Shown here one piece after another: positions 1 to 8,602 of a DNA stretch of 64,000 nt. The stretch comes from Peptococcaceae bacterium. Lineage in GTDB: Bacteria; Bacillota; Peptococcia; DRI-13; PHAD01. The position numbers and the translations under genes are program-made. The stretch covers positions 1-64,000 of the forward strand of contig JANLFJ010000010.1 in the NCBI GenBank assembly GCA_024655825.1, written 5' to 3'. A model generated the notes under the pieces. It made no database searches. It was not told where the DNA came from and saw only the letters and a list, made by a program, of their open reading frames with translations. Within the stretch, counting starts at the first letter, position 1, and every line of letters begins with the position of its first letter.

Positions 1-303
1 AGGATAAATCAATATTTTGTTAAGTATCAAATTTTAGTAATTACAGCGGCGATTAAGTCGCTGATTGATTACAACTATATTGTACTAGGAGGTGGCAATA
101 TCTGTATGTATAAAGAGGCAGCTGAATGGTTTAACATACCGTTTTTTTGGCCGGGTTTTTTCGTTATAGCTTGTTGCATCTATATGGATAGGTTAAGCCT
201 GGTTTTCCCTTATTCTTATGTGATGTCTGATAATATATCAGGATTACAAAAAATAAACGCCATGATGCAAATAACGCAAAAGATAAACAGCGTTTTAGTA
301 TAA
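1..303 (+). CDS. Hypothetical protein, C-terminal part only (runs off the left edge)
   Basis: The frame is open from the first base to the TAA at 301-303, about 100 codons without a stop in AT-rich DNA, so it is probably the end of a gene that starts outside the window. The visible part has a hydrophobic stretch around FFWPGFFVIACCIY, which could be a membrane segment. An AGGAGG at 89-94 lies 11 to 12 bases before an internal ATG at 106, so a separate 65-residue protein starting there is also possible. I do not recognise a family. Its low GC content differs from the gene that follows, which may point to transferred DNA. Confidence 0.3.
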   Translation, partial: RINQYFVKYQILVITAAIKSLIDYNYIVLGGGNICMYKEAAEWFNIPFFWPGFFVIACCIYMDRLSLVFPYSYVMSDNISGLQKINAMMQITQKINSVLV

Positions 304-339
304 TGTAATCAGCGATAAGCGGAAGGGAGGAAGAACCGC

Positions 340-900
340 ATGCCCAAAAAACTGGCCTGGCCCGCTTTGCTGATCATGCTTGCCTGCGCCTTGCTGCTCG
401 GTTTTTCGACAGCGACAGCCGTCACGTATTACAAAACATACCCGGTGGCCAGGATTGTGCTGAACGGCAACGAGGTGGCCACCCCGGACGTGCCGGCGTT
501 TATCATCGACGGGCGGGTTGTGGTTCCCCTGCGGGTTGTGGCGGAAGCCATGCAGGCCGAGGTGGAGTGGTCCGAAGGAACGCGGACCGTTACGATCACC
601 AGGCCTGATCTTGTGCCCCCGCCGGCGAAGGATAAGATCAGTTTTTCCCCGATACAGCTGCGCGGCTACAACCCCAATTCCACCGAGGTGTCCGGCAGGG
701 TGACGAACAACAACAGCAATTCGGTGCATATCAGATTCACTGTGAACTTCATTGAAGCGCGCGGACCGCTGGGGCACGTCCACGTCGAGCTGAAGTCGGC
801 AAGCCCCGGCGAGGCCACGGAGTTTTATGCGCTGATCAAAGAAAACGTTCAAGCCTACGAGCGGATCGAAATAACCATCGACGAACTGGAGTGGACCTGA
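340..900 (+). CDS. Secreted stalk-domain (copper amine oxidase N-like) protein
   Basis: This 186-residue protein begins with a signal peptide (two Lys, then a hydrophobic run to about residue 28). Residues about 38-85 match the stalk domain often annotated as copper amine oxidase N-terminal domain: VLNGNEV, then DGRVVVPLRVVAEAMQAEVEW and a TVTITR end. The remaining about 90 residues look like a small beta-rich FxLYD-type domain with SGRVTNNNSNSVHIRF. Such proteins sit on or outside the cell wall of Firmicutes, and their exact role is usually unknown. A GGAAGGGAGGAAG site lies just ahead of the ATG. Its last 46 bases overlap the end of the convergent gene on the other strand, which carries two regions of the same domain type. 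Confidence 0.75.
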   Translation: MPKKLAWPALLIMLACALLLGFSTATAVTYYKTYPVARIVLNGNEVATPDVPAFIIDGRVVVPLRVVAEAMQAEVEWSEGTRTVTITRPDLVPPPAKDKISFSPIQLRGYNPNSTEVSGRVTNNNSNSVHIRFTVNFIEARGPLGHVHVELKSASPGEATEFYALIKENVQAYERIEITIDELEWT

Positions 901-1736
901 TCAAACCGCCAGTTCACTTCCGAGGACATAAAAGCGAACAGGTCGACGGGGACCAAAACCCTTTCGTTAATGGACAGCCGCGTCGGGGCTTCAAAACGGG
1001 TTTTGTAGCCGTTGATGACCGCAAAGTCCCACCAGACCGAAACCTCCACTTTCCTTGGCCCTTTTTCAAAGGTGACCACGCCGATGTTGTTGCCGTCAAC
1101 CGCGTAACCTGTTTTGTAACCGAGTTTTTCGGCGATGACCGCGGCCGGGACCAGCACGCTCCCGTCGGCGGCGTAGGGTTTATCCTGCCTGAACACCACC
1201 GGCTTGTTGTCGACAAGCACGTTGATTTTCAAGTCCTCCGGCCCGGTGAGGCCTTCCAGCAGGTACGGCTTGGGTATTACGCCGTAGTCCGCTTTCAGAT
1301 CGCGGCTGACCAGCCCTTTCGGGCAAAATTCCCAGTATTCACCGGTTGCCTGGTACCCGGACCTGCTCCACTCATTGAGGACCTCTTCGCTGACGACGGT
1401 GTTCGGCGGCAGCCGTAGTTTGGCGGGGTCGCTGCCCTGCAGCCATTTTTTGGCTTCCTCCAGCGAGCCAAACGGCTTGGGAAGGCTGATGTCTTCCTGG
1501 ATGTTCCATCTGATTTTGCCGTAGCTCAGGCTGCCCTTATAGTCCAGCCGGCCGGACAGGCCGCTGTATTCGTCGTAGATCCTGTGGATGGTCAGGCCGT
1601 CGGAGCTGAGCCTTTCTCCCAGCAGGACCCGGTAAGTCTGGCCGGGTATGACCCGGTAATCTCCCGGAATATCGGCCAGCGCGCCCTGGGCCGGAAGCAG
1701 CATGAGCATAAGGACCAGCAATAATATTCTTCTCAT
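855..1736 (-). CDS. Secreted protein with stalk-domain repeats
   Basis: The 293-residue product has a clear signal peptide (MRRILLLVLMLMLLPAQGALA). The C-terminal half, from about residue 165, holds a stalk-type domain: INVLVDNKPVVF, then GSVLVPAAVIAEKLGYKTGY, and a second half with NGYKTRFEAPTRLSINERVLVPVDLFAFM. This domain is shared with the neighbour at 340-900. The N-terminal half (about residues 25-160) is not recognised. The protein is likely extracellular and cell-wall associated. The two genes converge and share 46 coding bases at their ends. A fitting sigma-A promoter lies at 1778-1806 on the minus strand. Confidence 0.7.
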   Translation of the reverse strand: MRRILLLVLMLMLLPAQGALADIPGDYRVIPGQTYRVLLGERLSSDGLTIHRIYDEYSGLSGRLDYKGSLSYGKIRWNIQEDISLPKPFGSLEEAKKWLQGSDPAKLRLPPNTVVSEEVLNEWSRSGYQATGEYWEFCPKGLVSRDLKADYGVIPKPYLLEGLTGPEDLKINVLVDNKPVVFRQDKPYAADGSVLVPAAVIAEKLGYKTGYAVDGNNIGVVTFEKGPRKVEVSVWWDFAVINGYKTRFEAPTRLSINERVLVPVDLFAFMSSEVNWRFDQVHSSSSMVISIRS

Positions 1737-1777
1737 CGTTTTTACTCGCCTGCCTGATTTTAGTGCTACTGAATAAT

Positions 1778-1806
1778 ATTATAGTTTATCGCGGCATAAA
1801 GTTAAA
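1778..1806 (-). promoter_or_regulatory. Sigma-A promoter for the minus-strand stalk-domain gene
   Basis: Read on the minus strand, a -35 TTTAAC (1801-1806) is followed after 17 bases by a perfect -10 TATAAT (1778-1783). It lies about 40 bases upstream of the start codon at 1736. Confidence 0.6.
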
Positions 1807-1844
1807 TAGCCGGCGGAAGGCGGAACGCTTTATTCCGGCCGAGC

Positions 1845-1873
1845 TTGCGGTAAAGGTGGGCTTGGGGTATAAT
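1845..1873 (+). promoter_or_regulatory. Sigma-A promoter for the MNT/HEPN genes
   Basis: A -35 TTGCGG (1845-1850) and a perfect -10 TATAAT (1868-1873) are separated by 17 bases. The promoter ends about 30 bases before the MNT start at 1905. Confidence 0.65.
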
Positions 1874-1904
1874 TGAGCCAAAATATGGAATGAGAGGCTA
1901 AAAC

Positions 1905-2363
1905 ATGACCATAAATATAATTAAAGATATGATCATTCGAAAAGCAAGGGAAGTAATATCAGCAAGAGAAGAGGTCCTTTTTGCGTATTTGTTCGGTTCT
2001 TTAAGCAAAGGCACAGCCGGGAAAATGAGCGATGTGGATATTGCCGTATTTTTGGACCAAGACAAACATGCAGCAGCGGGTCTTTTCGGCTACCAAAGCG
2101 AGTTTTCGGTTGAGCTGGAGCGCCTCTTGCAGGAGCGGGTGGATCTGGTAATATTGAACTCAGCTCCCCTGGTGCTGCGATTCAAGATAATCAAGGATGG
2201 TCAACTGATGTTTTGCCGATCGGAAAGCGCCAGGCGAGCATTTCATGAACGGACAATCAGAGAATACCTCGATTTCAGGCCGTTTTTAAGGGCGCAAAAT
2301 GACTGCCTGCGCAGGCGCCTGGCTGAAGGCACCTTTGGAGGGGGTAAATGTGGCGGACATTGA
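1905..2363 (+). CDS. MNT-type nucleotidyltransferase antitoxin
   Basis: This 152-residue protein has the minimal nucleotidyltransferase signature: LFGSLSKG (residues about 30-37), then MSDVDIAVFL (the GS...DxD metal-binding pattern) and a later VDLVIL strand. In MNT/HEPN toxin-antitoxin modules this enzyme is known to neutralise the HEPN RNase, in studied cases by AMPylating it. The HEPN gene follows in a different frame and overlaps the end of this one by 14 bases. That partner is damaged here, so this antitoxin may be an orphan. The tail beyond about residue 130 looks divergent, so the C-terminus may itself be altered. Confidence 0.8.
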   Translation: MTINIIKDMIIRKAREVISAREEVLFAYLFGSLSKGTAGKMSDVDIAVFLDQDKHAAAGLFGYQSEFSVELERLLQERVDLVILNSAPLVLRFKIIKDGQLMFCRSESARRAFHERTIREYLDFRPFLRAQNDCLRRRLAEGTFGGGKCGGH

Positions 2364-2593
2364 ATTGATAAAAGAAAAACTGAAACAGCTTGACCGTTAT
2401 TGCATGCAACTGAGCAAGTATCAGGGTGTGACAGCTGAAGAGTTGGAAACAGATCAAAGGAATGGCTGGGTTCAGAAATATTCTTGTTCATGAATATGCA
2501 AAAGTGGACATGAAGAAGGTGGCAGAAATTCTTAACCACAATTTTTTATGTTTTATACGATTTGCGGAATATGTGTTAAAATATGTCGAATAG
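2350..2593 (+). pseudogene. HEPN toxin with internal deletion and frameshift
   Basis: A GTG at 2350, preceded by GGAGGGG, opens a frame with a typical HEPN (DUF86) start (ADIELIKEKLKQLDRYC, then LSKYQGVTAEELETDQRN). That frame ends soon after with an unrelated tail at 2491-2493. A different frame from the ATG at 2462 to the TAG at 2591-2593 encodes the family C-terminus, MAGFRNILVHEYAKVDMKK, with the Arg...His pair of the HEPN active site (RNILVH). The middle of the family domain, roughly 50 to 60 residues by my estimate, is missing at the junction near 2455-2465. I therefore call it a broken HEPN RNase toxin of the MNT/HEPN module. Confidence 0.75.
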
Positions 2594-2614
2594 AAATGCC
2601 TGTCTTTCTGTCTG

Positions 2615-4171
2615 TTACAACAGCGGCGAAAGCAGCCTGGCCGCCGATTCCAGCACGCGCCGCGGCAGCGACCGCTCCTTGAAGCTTTCCAGGTCCAGGG
2701 CGTGTGAATCCAGGAGGTCCCGGGCAAAATCCTCGTCCAGCCGTCGGGCGGTTTCCTTGTCGTAGACCAGGGCATTCACCTCAAAGTTCAACCGGAAACT
2801 GCGCTGGTCCATGTTGGCCGAACCGATCACGGAAAGCACCCCGTCCACCGTCAGGACCTTGCAGTGCATCAGGCCCTTCTGGTAAAGGTACACTTCCACC
2901 CCGGCCTCCATCAGCTCTTCCAGGTAGGACATAGCGGCGAGAAAGACGATCTGGTGATCCGTTCTGTCGGGCAAAAGGATCTTGACGTCCACCCCGCTCA
3001 AGGCCGCCGTCTTGAGGGCGGTGAGGATGCTTTCATTGGGTATGAAATAGGCCGAAGAAAGGTGGACCGATTTTTCGGCGGTGGCGATGGCGTAGTAATA
3101 GGCCTGCATGATCGACTCCCAGTGGGTGTCCGGCCCGCTGGAAGCAATCTGGACGATTTTGTTGCCGGGACGCTCGCCGGTGGGACAGGGAAATTTCTCT
3201 TCCAGCGACTCTTTGGTGATAAAGTACCAATCCAGCAGGAAAATGCGCTGGAGAAAACAGACGGCGTTCCCGCTGATCCGCAGGTGCGTGTCCCGCCAGT
3301 AGCCGATGCCCGGGTCGCGGCCCAGGTACTCGTCGCCGATGTTGGCGCCGCCCACGAAGCCGATCCGCCCGTCGACCACCAGTATCTTACGGTGGTTGCG
3401 GTAATTGATCCTGTTGTGCAGGATTGGGAAACGCACCGGGAAAAAGGGTTCTATTTTTATTCCCGCCTGTCTCAGGCTCTGCAGGTAAGACTCGCCCAGC
3501 TCGCGGGAACCCAGGGCGTCGTATATGACACGCACCTCAACCCCCTGCCGTGCTTTTGCCAGCAGGATTTCCATGAGCCGGCTGCCGATTTCGTCGCTCC
3601 GCAGGATATAAGTTTCAAGGTGGATATGCTCGCGTGCTGATTCCAGGGCTTCAAACATCGCGGAAAAAATCTGATCACCGTCGGTGAGGACCTGGACATC
3701 GTTGTACAGGGTAATAGGGGATTCGGCGGTGTTGATGATCAGGTTCATCAGTCTTTCCTTGGAAGCGGGCAACTTGCTGAAATCAGGGTTACTTTCAGGA
3801 ATACTTTCCTCCAGGGGATAGATAAATTCACTCAGCCTTCTTTTTTTTGCGGTCAGCCGGCGTTTCCTGATTTGCCGGCCCACGGTCATGTACAGGACGA
3901 AACCCAGCACGGGCAGGAAAATGAGGACCAGGAGCCAGGCCAGGGTCCGGGCCGGGTCCCTTCTTTCCAGGATGATGACGATGGCGGTGAACACGACGAG
4001 GCAGGCCAGCAGCACGGTGATGGCATCGGTCGTCAGCTCCAGGTAGGGAGGGGCATTAACGTGTTTGAAGTAATTGAAAATGGCCTTGTACGCCGTGGTG
4101 ATGATCAGCCCGTTGATGATCAGGAGGGTCAGGATGAAAAGAAAAACAACGGAAACGCCGGTTTTCTTCAT
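2615..4171 (-). CDS. cls: Cardiolipin synthase
   Basis: The 518-residue membrane enzyme condenses two phosphatidylglycerol molecules to cardiolipin and glycerol. It has N-terminal hydrophobic segments (residues about 5-30 and 48-95, the latter with two spans), then two phospholipase-D domains. The HxKxxxxD motifs are HRKILVVD (residues about 260-267) with GGAN downstream, and HCKVLTVD (about 436-443) with GSANMD downstream. Length and layout match the bacterial Cls family. It converges on the broken HEPN gene and is divergently placed from the efflux operon, with about 240 bases between. I saw no clear promoter for it in that gap. Confidence 0.93.
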   Translation of the reverse strand: MKKTGVSVVFLFILTLLIINGLIITTAYKAIFNYFKHVNAPPYLELTTDAITVLLACLVVFTAIVIILERRDPARTLAWLLVLIFLPVLGFVLYMTVGRQIRKRRLTAKKRRLSEFIYPLEESIPESNPDFSKLPASKERLMNLIINTAESPITLYNDVQVLTDGDQIFSAMFEALESAREHIHLETYILRSDEIGSRLMEILLAKARQGVEVRVIYDALGSRELGESYLQSLRQAGIKIEPFFPVRFPILHNRINYRNHRKILVVDGRIGFVGGANIGDEYLGRDPGIGYWRDTHLRISGNAVCFLQRIFLLDWYFITKESLEEKFPCPTGERPGNKIVQIASSGPDTHWESIMQAYYYAIATAEKSVHLSSAYFIPNESILTALKTAALSGVDVKILLPDRTDHQIVFLAAMSYLEELMEAGVEVYLYQKGLMHCKVLTVDGVLSVIGSANMDQRSFRLNFEVNALVYDKETARRLDEDFARDLLDSHALDLESFKERSLPRRVLESAARLLSPLL

Positions 4172-4322
4172 AGGCCACTTTTCGCCTCGTTTCTGGACTG
4201 CGTTTCTTCCTCATTATGATTATGATCTATTTTAATCCTTTTCATTGGCCGGTGAAATAGATTTTCGACATCTTTCGGCCCGCCCAGGCGCAAAGAAATT
4301 GAAAAAATGGCCGGAAACGCGA

Positions 4323-4352
4323 TTGACAACCTACCCGGCAGAGAAATAGAAT
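4323..4352 (+). promoter_or_regulatory. Sigma-A promoter of the RND efflux operon
   Basis: A consensus -35 TTGACA (4323-4328) is followed after 18 bases by TAGAAT (4347-4352). It lies about 58 bases upstream of the GTG start of the adaptor gene and immediately upstream of a palindromic operator. Confidence 0.65.
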
Positions 4353-4364
4353 GAAAATGTGTGC

Positions 4365-4382
4365 TGACCGACCGTTCGGTCA
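4365..4382. promoter_or_regulatory. TetR-type operator (perfect 7-bp arms, 4-bp spacer)
   Basis: The arms TGACCGA and TCGGTCA form a perfect inverted repeat around CCGT. The site starts about 12 bases after the -10 box, so a bound repressor would cover the transcription start. It resembles operators of AcrR/QacR-like TetR repressors. The likely ligand protein is the TetR gene at the end of the same operon (8599-9210). That pairing is inference. Confidence 0.6.
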
Positions 4383-4409
4383 AAAGCCAGCAAGCAAGGA
4401 GGTCTTCAG

Positions 4410-5420
4410 GTGAATAACAGACTGGTAGTTTTGGCGGCGCTCGTTATGGCGTTTGGCCTGGCCGTATCCGGCTGCGGCCAGAAACCGGCCCAGCAGGCCG
4501 CTGGTGGCGTAAAAAAAATACCCGTGCGGGTGGAAACGGTGAAGAAGGACACGCTGAAAAAGACTATAAACCTAGGAGGGCTTTTGCAGCCCCAGGACCA
4601 GGTTTATTTGAGCGCGAAAAACCCTTCCTTGCGGGTACTGCGTGTGCCTGTCAGGGTGGGAGACGAGGTGGCCGCAGGGACCCCCCTGGTGGTCTTTGAT
4701 TCGCGCGAGATTGACCTGCAGCTCGAGCAGGCCCGTCTCAACTACGAGCGAAACCAGCAGCTTTACGAGGCGGGAGCGGTTTCAAAGTCCCAGTTTGAGC
4801 AGGTTAAATTTACATACGAGAACCTGCTGCTCCAAAAGGAGGCCGCGGTGATTAGCAGTCCCTTCGCGGGGACGGTCGCCAGCGTGGAGGCCGTGGAAGG
4901 CCAGCTCGCAGGCGCCGGCTCACTGGTTTCGGTGGTCAACAGCGATAAGCTGAAACTCCAGGTGCAGGTCGGCGAGGCCAATATCGGCAGGCTGAAAAAA
5001 GGCGGGGAAATGACGGTCGCGGTGCCGGCTGCCGGCGGGGAATACAGGGGCCTCATCACCTCCATCGCGCCGCAGGCTGACAGCAGGACCAGGGCCTACC
5101 CGGTGACCCTGGAGATAACCAACGAAGACAAAGCGCTCAAGGGCGGCATGTACGGCGAAGTCCAGCTGGTCGTGGAGACCAGGGAGGACGTGGTGGTTGT
5201 TCCCCAGCAGGCCATCCTTGACCAGGGAGCGAAAAAAGTGGTCTACGTCGTGGAAAACGGCCAGGCCAGGATGAAGGAGGTCAGGGTTGGATTGACCCTG
5301 GGAGACAGGGCGGAAATCATCGAGGGGCTGCAGGCCGGGGAAGCGCTGGTCGTTGAGGGACAGTACGGCCTAAAGGACGGCAGCCCCGTTTCGGCCGAGA
5401 CGGGGAGTGAACGGCGATGA
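4410..5420 (+). CDS. RND efflux adaptor lipoprotein (membrane fusion protein)
   Basis: This 336-residue lipoprotein has a type II signal with lipobox VSGC (Cys22), so it should be anchored on the outer face of the membrane. It then shows the layout of HlyD/AcrA-type adaptors: a split biotinyl-lipoyl domain (QVYLSAKNPSLRVLRVPV ... VISSPFAGTVASVEAVEGQL), a short coiled-coil hairpin (QLEQARLNYERNQQLYEAGAVSKSQFEQ cut short here), a beta-barrel part, and a C-terminal membrane-proximal part (QAILDQGAKKVVYVVENGQA). It starts with GTG after AAGGAGG. It overlaps the pump gene by 4 bases. There is no TolC-like gene, as expected in a monoderm. Confidence 0.9.
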   Translation: MNNRLVVLAALVMAFGLAVSGCGQKPAQQAAGGVKKIPVRVETVKKDTLKKTINLGGLLQPQDQVYLSAKNPSLRVLRVPVRVGDEVAAGTPLVVFDSREIDLQLEQARLNYERNQQLYEAGAVSKSQFEQVKFTYENLLLQKEAAVISSPFAGTVASVEAVEGQLAGAGSLVSVVNSDKLKLQVQVGEANIGRLKKGGEMTVAVPAAGGEYRGLITSIAPQADSRTRAYPVTLEITNEDKALKGGMYGEVQLVVETREDVVVVPQQAILDQGAKKVVYVVENGQARMKEVRVGLTLGDRAEIIEGLQAGEALVVEGQYGLKDGSPVSAETGSERR

Positions 5421-8400
5421 AGCTTTCGGACGCATCGGTAAGAAGACCCGTCGCGGTCACCATGCTGTTTTTAATCATCATCCTGCTGGGCGCGGTATCG
5501 GTCAGCAAGCTGAACATGGACCTGCTGCCCGAATTGAACCTGCCCATGGCCTTGGCCATGACCACTTACGAAGGCGTGGGCCCGGAAGAGATCGAAAACC
5601 TGGTCACCCGGCCGATCGAAAGCGTGCTGGGCACGGTCAACGGCATCAAAAACATCAGCTCAACCTCCAGCCTGGGCCGCTCCATGGTCATGGTGGAGTT
5701 CGCCTGGGGCACGGACATGAACTTCGCCCTCAACCAGATGAGGGAAAAGCTGGACCTTATCGCCAATGTGCTGCCTTCCGATGCGGGCAAGACCACGTTG
5801 ATCAAGATGGACCCCAATCTGATGCCGGTGGTGGTTTTGGGTTTTGGAGGCAGCCAGGACCTGGCCGTGCTGGATAAGCTGGCCGCCGATGTGGTCAAAC
5901 CACGCCTGGAACGGGTCGAAGGGGTGGCTTCCGTGTCCGTGGAAGGCGGCGTGCAGAGGGAAATACGCGTGTCTGTCGTTCCCCAGCGTCTTCAGGCTTA
6001 CGGCCTGAGCCTCGACCGGATCGTATCCTACCTGCGGGCGGAAAACCGCAACACCTCCGCGGGAACGGTGGAGGAAGGCCAGCGAGAGCACGTGCTCCGT
6101 GTCACCGGGGAATTTAGAGACGCGCAAGAGATCGAGAACCTCAAGATCCCCCTTTCCACAGGGGGTTATATCAGGCTGGGCGAACTCGCCAGGGTGGAAG
6201 ACACCTTCAAGGAGAAGAGAAGCTTTGTTTACATGGACGGCGCGCCAGGCATCCAGATATCCATCCAGAAGCAGACGGACGCCAACACCGTAAAAGTGTC
6301 GGACGCCGTCTCCAAGGAACTGGAGGAGATCAAAAAGTACCTGCCGAAAGACGCGCAGATCAAAACAGGTTTTGATCAGGCCGAGTTTATCAGGCTCTCC
6401 ATCCGCAACGTGACGAGGAACATCCTGGCCGGCTCCGTGCTGGCGGTGTTTGTGCTGCTGCTTTTTTTAAGAAACCTCCGCAGCACGCTCATTATCGGCA
6501 CGGCCATCCCCATTTCCGTCATCGCCACCTTTATCCTCATGTTCTTCGGCGGCCTCACCCTGAACATGGTTTCCATGGGCGGCCTGGCCCTGGGGGTGGG
6601 GATGATGGTGGACAACGCCATTGTCATCCTGGAGAACATATACCGCCACCGCCGGGAAGGGTATTCGCGGGTTGAAGCGGCCACCAGGGGCTCAGGGGAG
6701 GTAGGGGTCGCCATTGTGGCCTCGACGCTCACTTCAATAGTGGTTTTCCTGCCGATCGTTTATGTCGAAGGCCTGGCTTCCCAGATTTTCCGGCCAATGG
6801 CCCTGACGGTGTCCTTTTCGCTCCTTTCCTCGCTGGCGGTGGCCCTTACCCTTGTCCCCATGCTTTCTTCCAAGATTTTAAAGGTCAACCACGCCGGGAA
6901 GGCCGGGGAAAACGGGAGCCCAAACGGCAGCGGCGGCGGGAACGGGCGTTTCGCCTTCTTTGCCAGGCTGGCCGACTTCTGGTACGGGATGATCGACAGC
7001 CTGGACGCGAAGTACCGCGTCGTCCTGCACTGGGCAATCAATAACAAAAAGAAAGTTGTCTTCCTGACCGCGGGTTTGCTGGCGGCGAGCCTGGCCCTAA
7101 TTCCCGCGGTGGGCATGGAATTCATGCCCAAGCAGGACAGCGGCGAATACACGGTGAGCATCGCCCTCCCCAACGGCACGGCTTTGCGGGAGACGCAGCG
7201 CGTCACCGAACTGATGGTCGGTTACATCCACGAACTGCCGGAACACGAGTGGACCTTCTACGCCGTGGGCAGCGGCGGCGGGATGATCGGTTCCGCCTCC
7301 ACCACGGAGCGCGCTTTTATCCGCGGCAGGCTGGTCGATAAAAGCAAGCGGCAGCGCGGCATCGACCAGATACTGGACGAACTGCGGCGAAAATGCGCCG
7401 GCATTCCTGGCGCCAGGATAAACATCAGCGCTGCGGACAGCAGCATGGGAGGCAGCGGGGCTCCCATCGAGATCAGGCTGACCGGCGACAACCTTGAAGT
7501 TCTGCGGGCCTTTTCCGAAGCGGTCGCCGCGCGCATAAAAACGGTGGATGGTGTCCGCGAAGCCAGGGCCAGTTTCGAGGAGGGTCGCCCCGAACTCCAC
7601 ATCAGGCTCAACCGGGAAAAGGCCGACCTTTACGGGATAAACGTCGCCCAGCTTTCCAGCCTGGTCGCCGCAACGGTCAACGGATCCACCGCCACCAAGC
7701 TGCGTTCCAAGGGCGAGGAGATCGACGTGACCGTCATCGTCGACGAGAAATACAGGAAAAACGTAAACGACCTGAAAATACTGACCGTGCCTTCTTCCAC
7801 GGGCGCGCTTATTCCCCTGGGAGACGTGGCCGACTTCGAAACAACCACCGGCCCGACGAGCATCAGCCGGATCAACCAGTCCAGGCGGGTTTCGGTGACC
7901 GGGGACATTTCCGGCAGAGACTTAAAGAGCGTCATTACCGACATCCAGGCCGCGATCAGGGATATGAACGTTCCTCCCGGCATCCAGGTAATTTTCGGCG
8001 GTTCAAGCATGGACATGATGGAATCATTCCGCGACCTGGGCTTTGCCCTTATCCTGGCGATCATCCTGGTGTACATGATCCTGGCCTCGCAGTACGAGTC
8101 TCTGCTCTATCCTTTCGCCATAATGTTCGCCCTTCCTCCCACCGTCATCGGGGTCGTGTTCTCCCTGCTCGTAACCGGGCGGACCTTCAACGTTCCCGCC
8201 TTTATCGGGGTCATCATGCTGGCCGGGATCGTCGTCAACAACGCCATAGTCCTCGTCGACTACATCAACACCCTGCGCCGCCGCGACGGGCTGCCGCGCA
8301 AGGAGGCCATACTCAAAGCGGGGCCCACCAGGCTCAGGCCGATCCTCATGACAACCCTGACCACCATCCTGGGGCTGGTGCCTCTCGTCCTCGGCCTGGG

Positions 8401-8602
8401 AGAAGGGTCCGAGATGTCGGCTCCCATGGCTACGGCCGTTTTCGGCGGGCTGTCCTTTTCCACCCTGATCACCCTGGTCCTTGTACCCTGCATGTATATC
8501 ATCCTGGAAGACGCCAAGAATAAACTGGCCGGCCGGTGGAGAAGGTTCCGCGGGGGCAAGGGCGCCGCGAGTGTTTCCGCTGCCGGGGGTGAACAGCGAT
8601 GA
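5417..8602 (+). CDS. RND family efflux pump (AcrB/HAE1 type)
   Basis: The 1061-residue protein has the full duplicated RND layout: a first transmembrane helix (VTMLFLIIILLGAVSVSKL), a large outer loop domain, a helix bundle, then a repeat of the same plan. Two diagnostic helix-4 regions are visible, LGVGMMVDNAIVILENI and LAGIVVNNAIVLVDYI, and the first carries the Asp used in proton relay in AcrB. It likely exports drugs or lipophilic compounds using the proton gradient. It is translationally coupled to the adaptor before it (ATGA) and the TetR gene after it (ATGA). The substrate cannot be told from sequence. Confidence 0.93.
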   Translation: MKLSDASVRRPVAVTMLFLIIILLGAVSVSKLNMDLLPELNLPMALAMTTYEGVGPEEIENLVTRPIESVLGTVNGIKNISSTSSLGRSMVMVEFAWGTDMNFALNQMREKLDLIANVLPSDAGKTTLIKMDPNLMPVVVLGFGGSQDLAVLDKLAADVVKPRLERVEGVASVSVEGGVQREIRVSVVPQRLQAYGLSLDRIVSYLRAENRNTSAGTVEEGQREHVLRVTGEFRDAQEIENLKIPLSTGGYIRLGELARVEDTFKEKRSFVYMDGAPGIQISIQKQTDANTVKVSDAVSKELEEIKKYLPKDAQIKTGFDQAEFIRLSIRNVTRNILAGSVLAVFVLLLFLRNLRSTLIIGTAIPISVIATFILMFFGGLTLNMVSMGGLALGVGMMVDNAIVILENIYRHRREGYSRVEAATRGSGEVGVAIVASTLTSIVVFLPIVYVEGLASQIFRPMALTVSFSLLSSLAVALTLVPMLSSKILKVNHAGKAGENGSPNGSGGGNGRFAFFARLADFWYGMIDSLDAKYRVVLHWAINNKKKVVFLTAGLLAASLALIPAVGMEFMPKQDSGEYTVSIALPNGTALRETQRVTELMVGYIHELPEHEWTFYAVGSGGGMIGSASTTERAFIRGRLVDKSKRQRGIDQILDELRRKCAGIPGARINISAADSSMGGSGAPIEIRLTGDNLEVLRAFSEAVAARIKTVDGVREARASFEEGRPELHIRLNREKADLYGINVAQLSSLVAATVNGSTATKLRSKGEEIDVTVIVDEKYRKNVNDLKILTVPSSTGALIPLGDVADFETTTGPTSISRINQSRRVSVTGDISGRDLKSVITDIQAAIRDMNVPPGIQVIFGGSSMDMMESFRDLGFALILAIILVYMILASQYESLLYPFAIMFALPPTVIGVVFSLLVTGRTFNVPAFIGVIMLAGIVVNNAIVLVDYINTLRRRDGLPRKEAILKAGPTRLRPILMTTLTTILGLVPLVLGLGEGSEMSAPMATAVFGGLSFSTLITLVLVPCMYIILEDAKNKLAGRWRRFRGGKGAASVSAAGGEQR

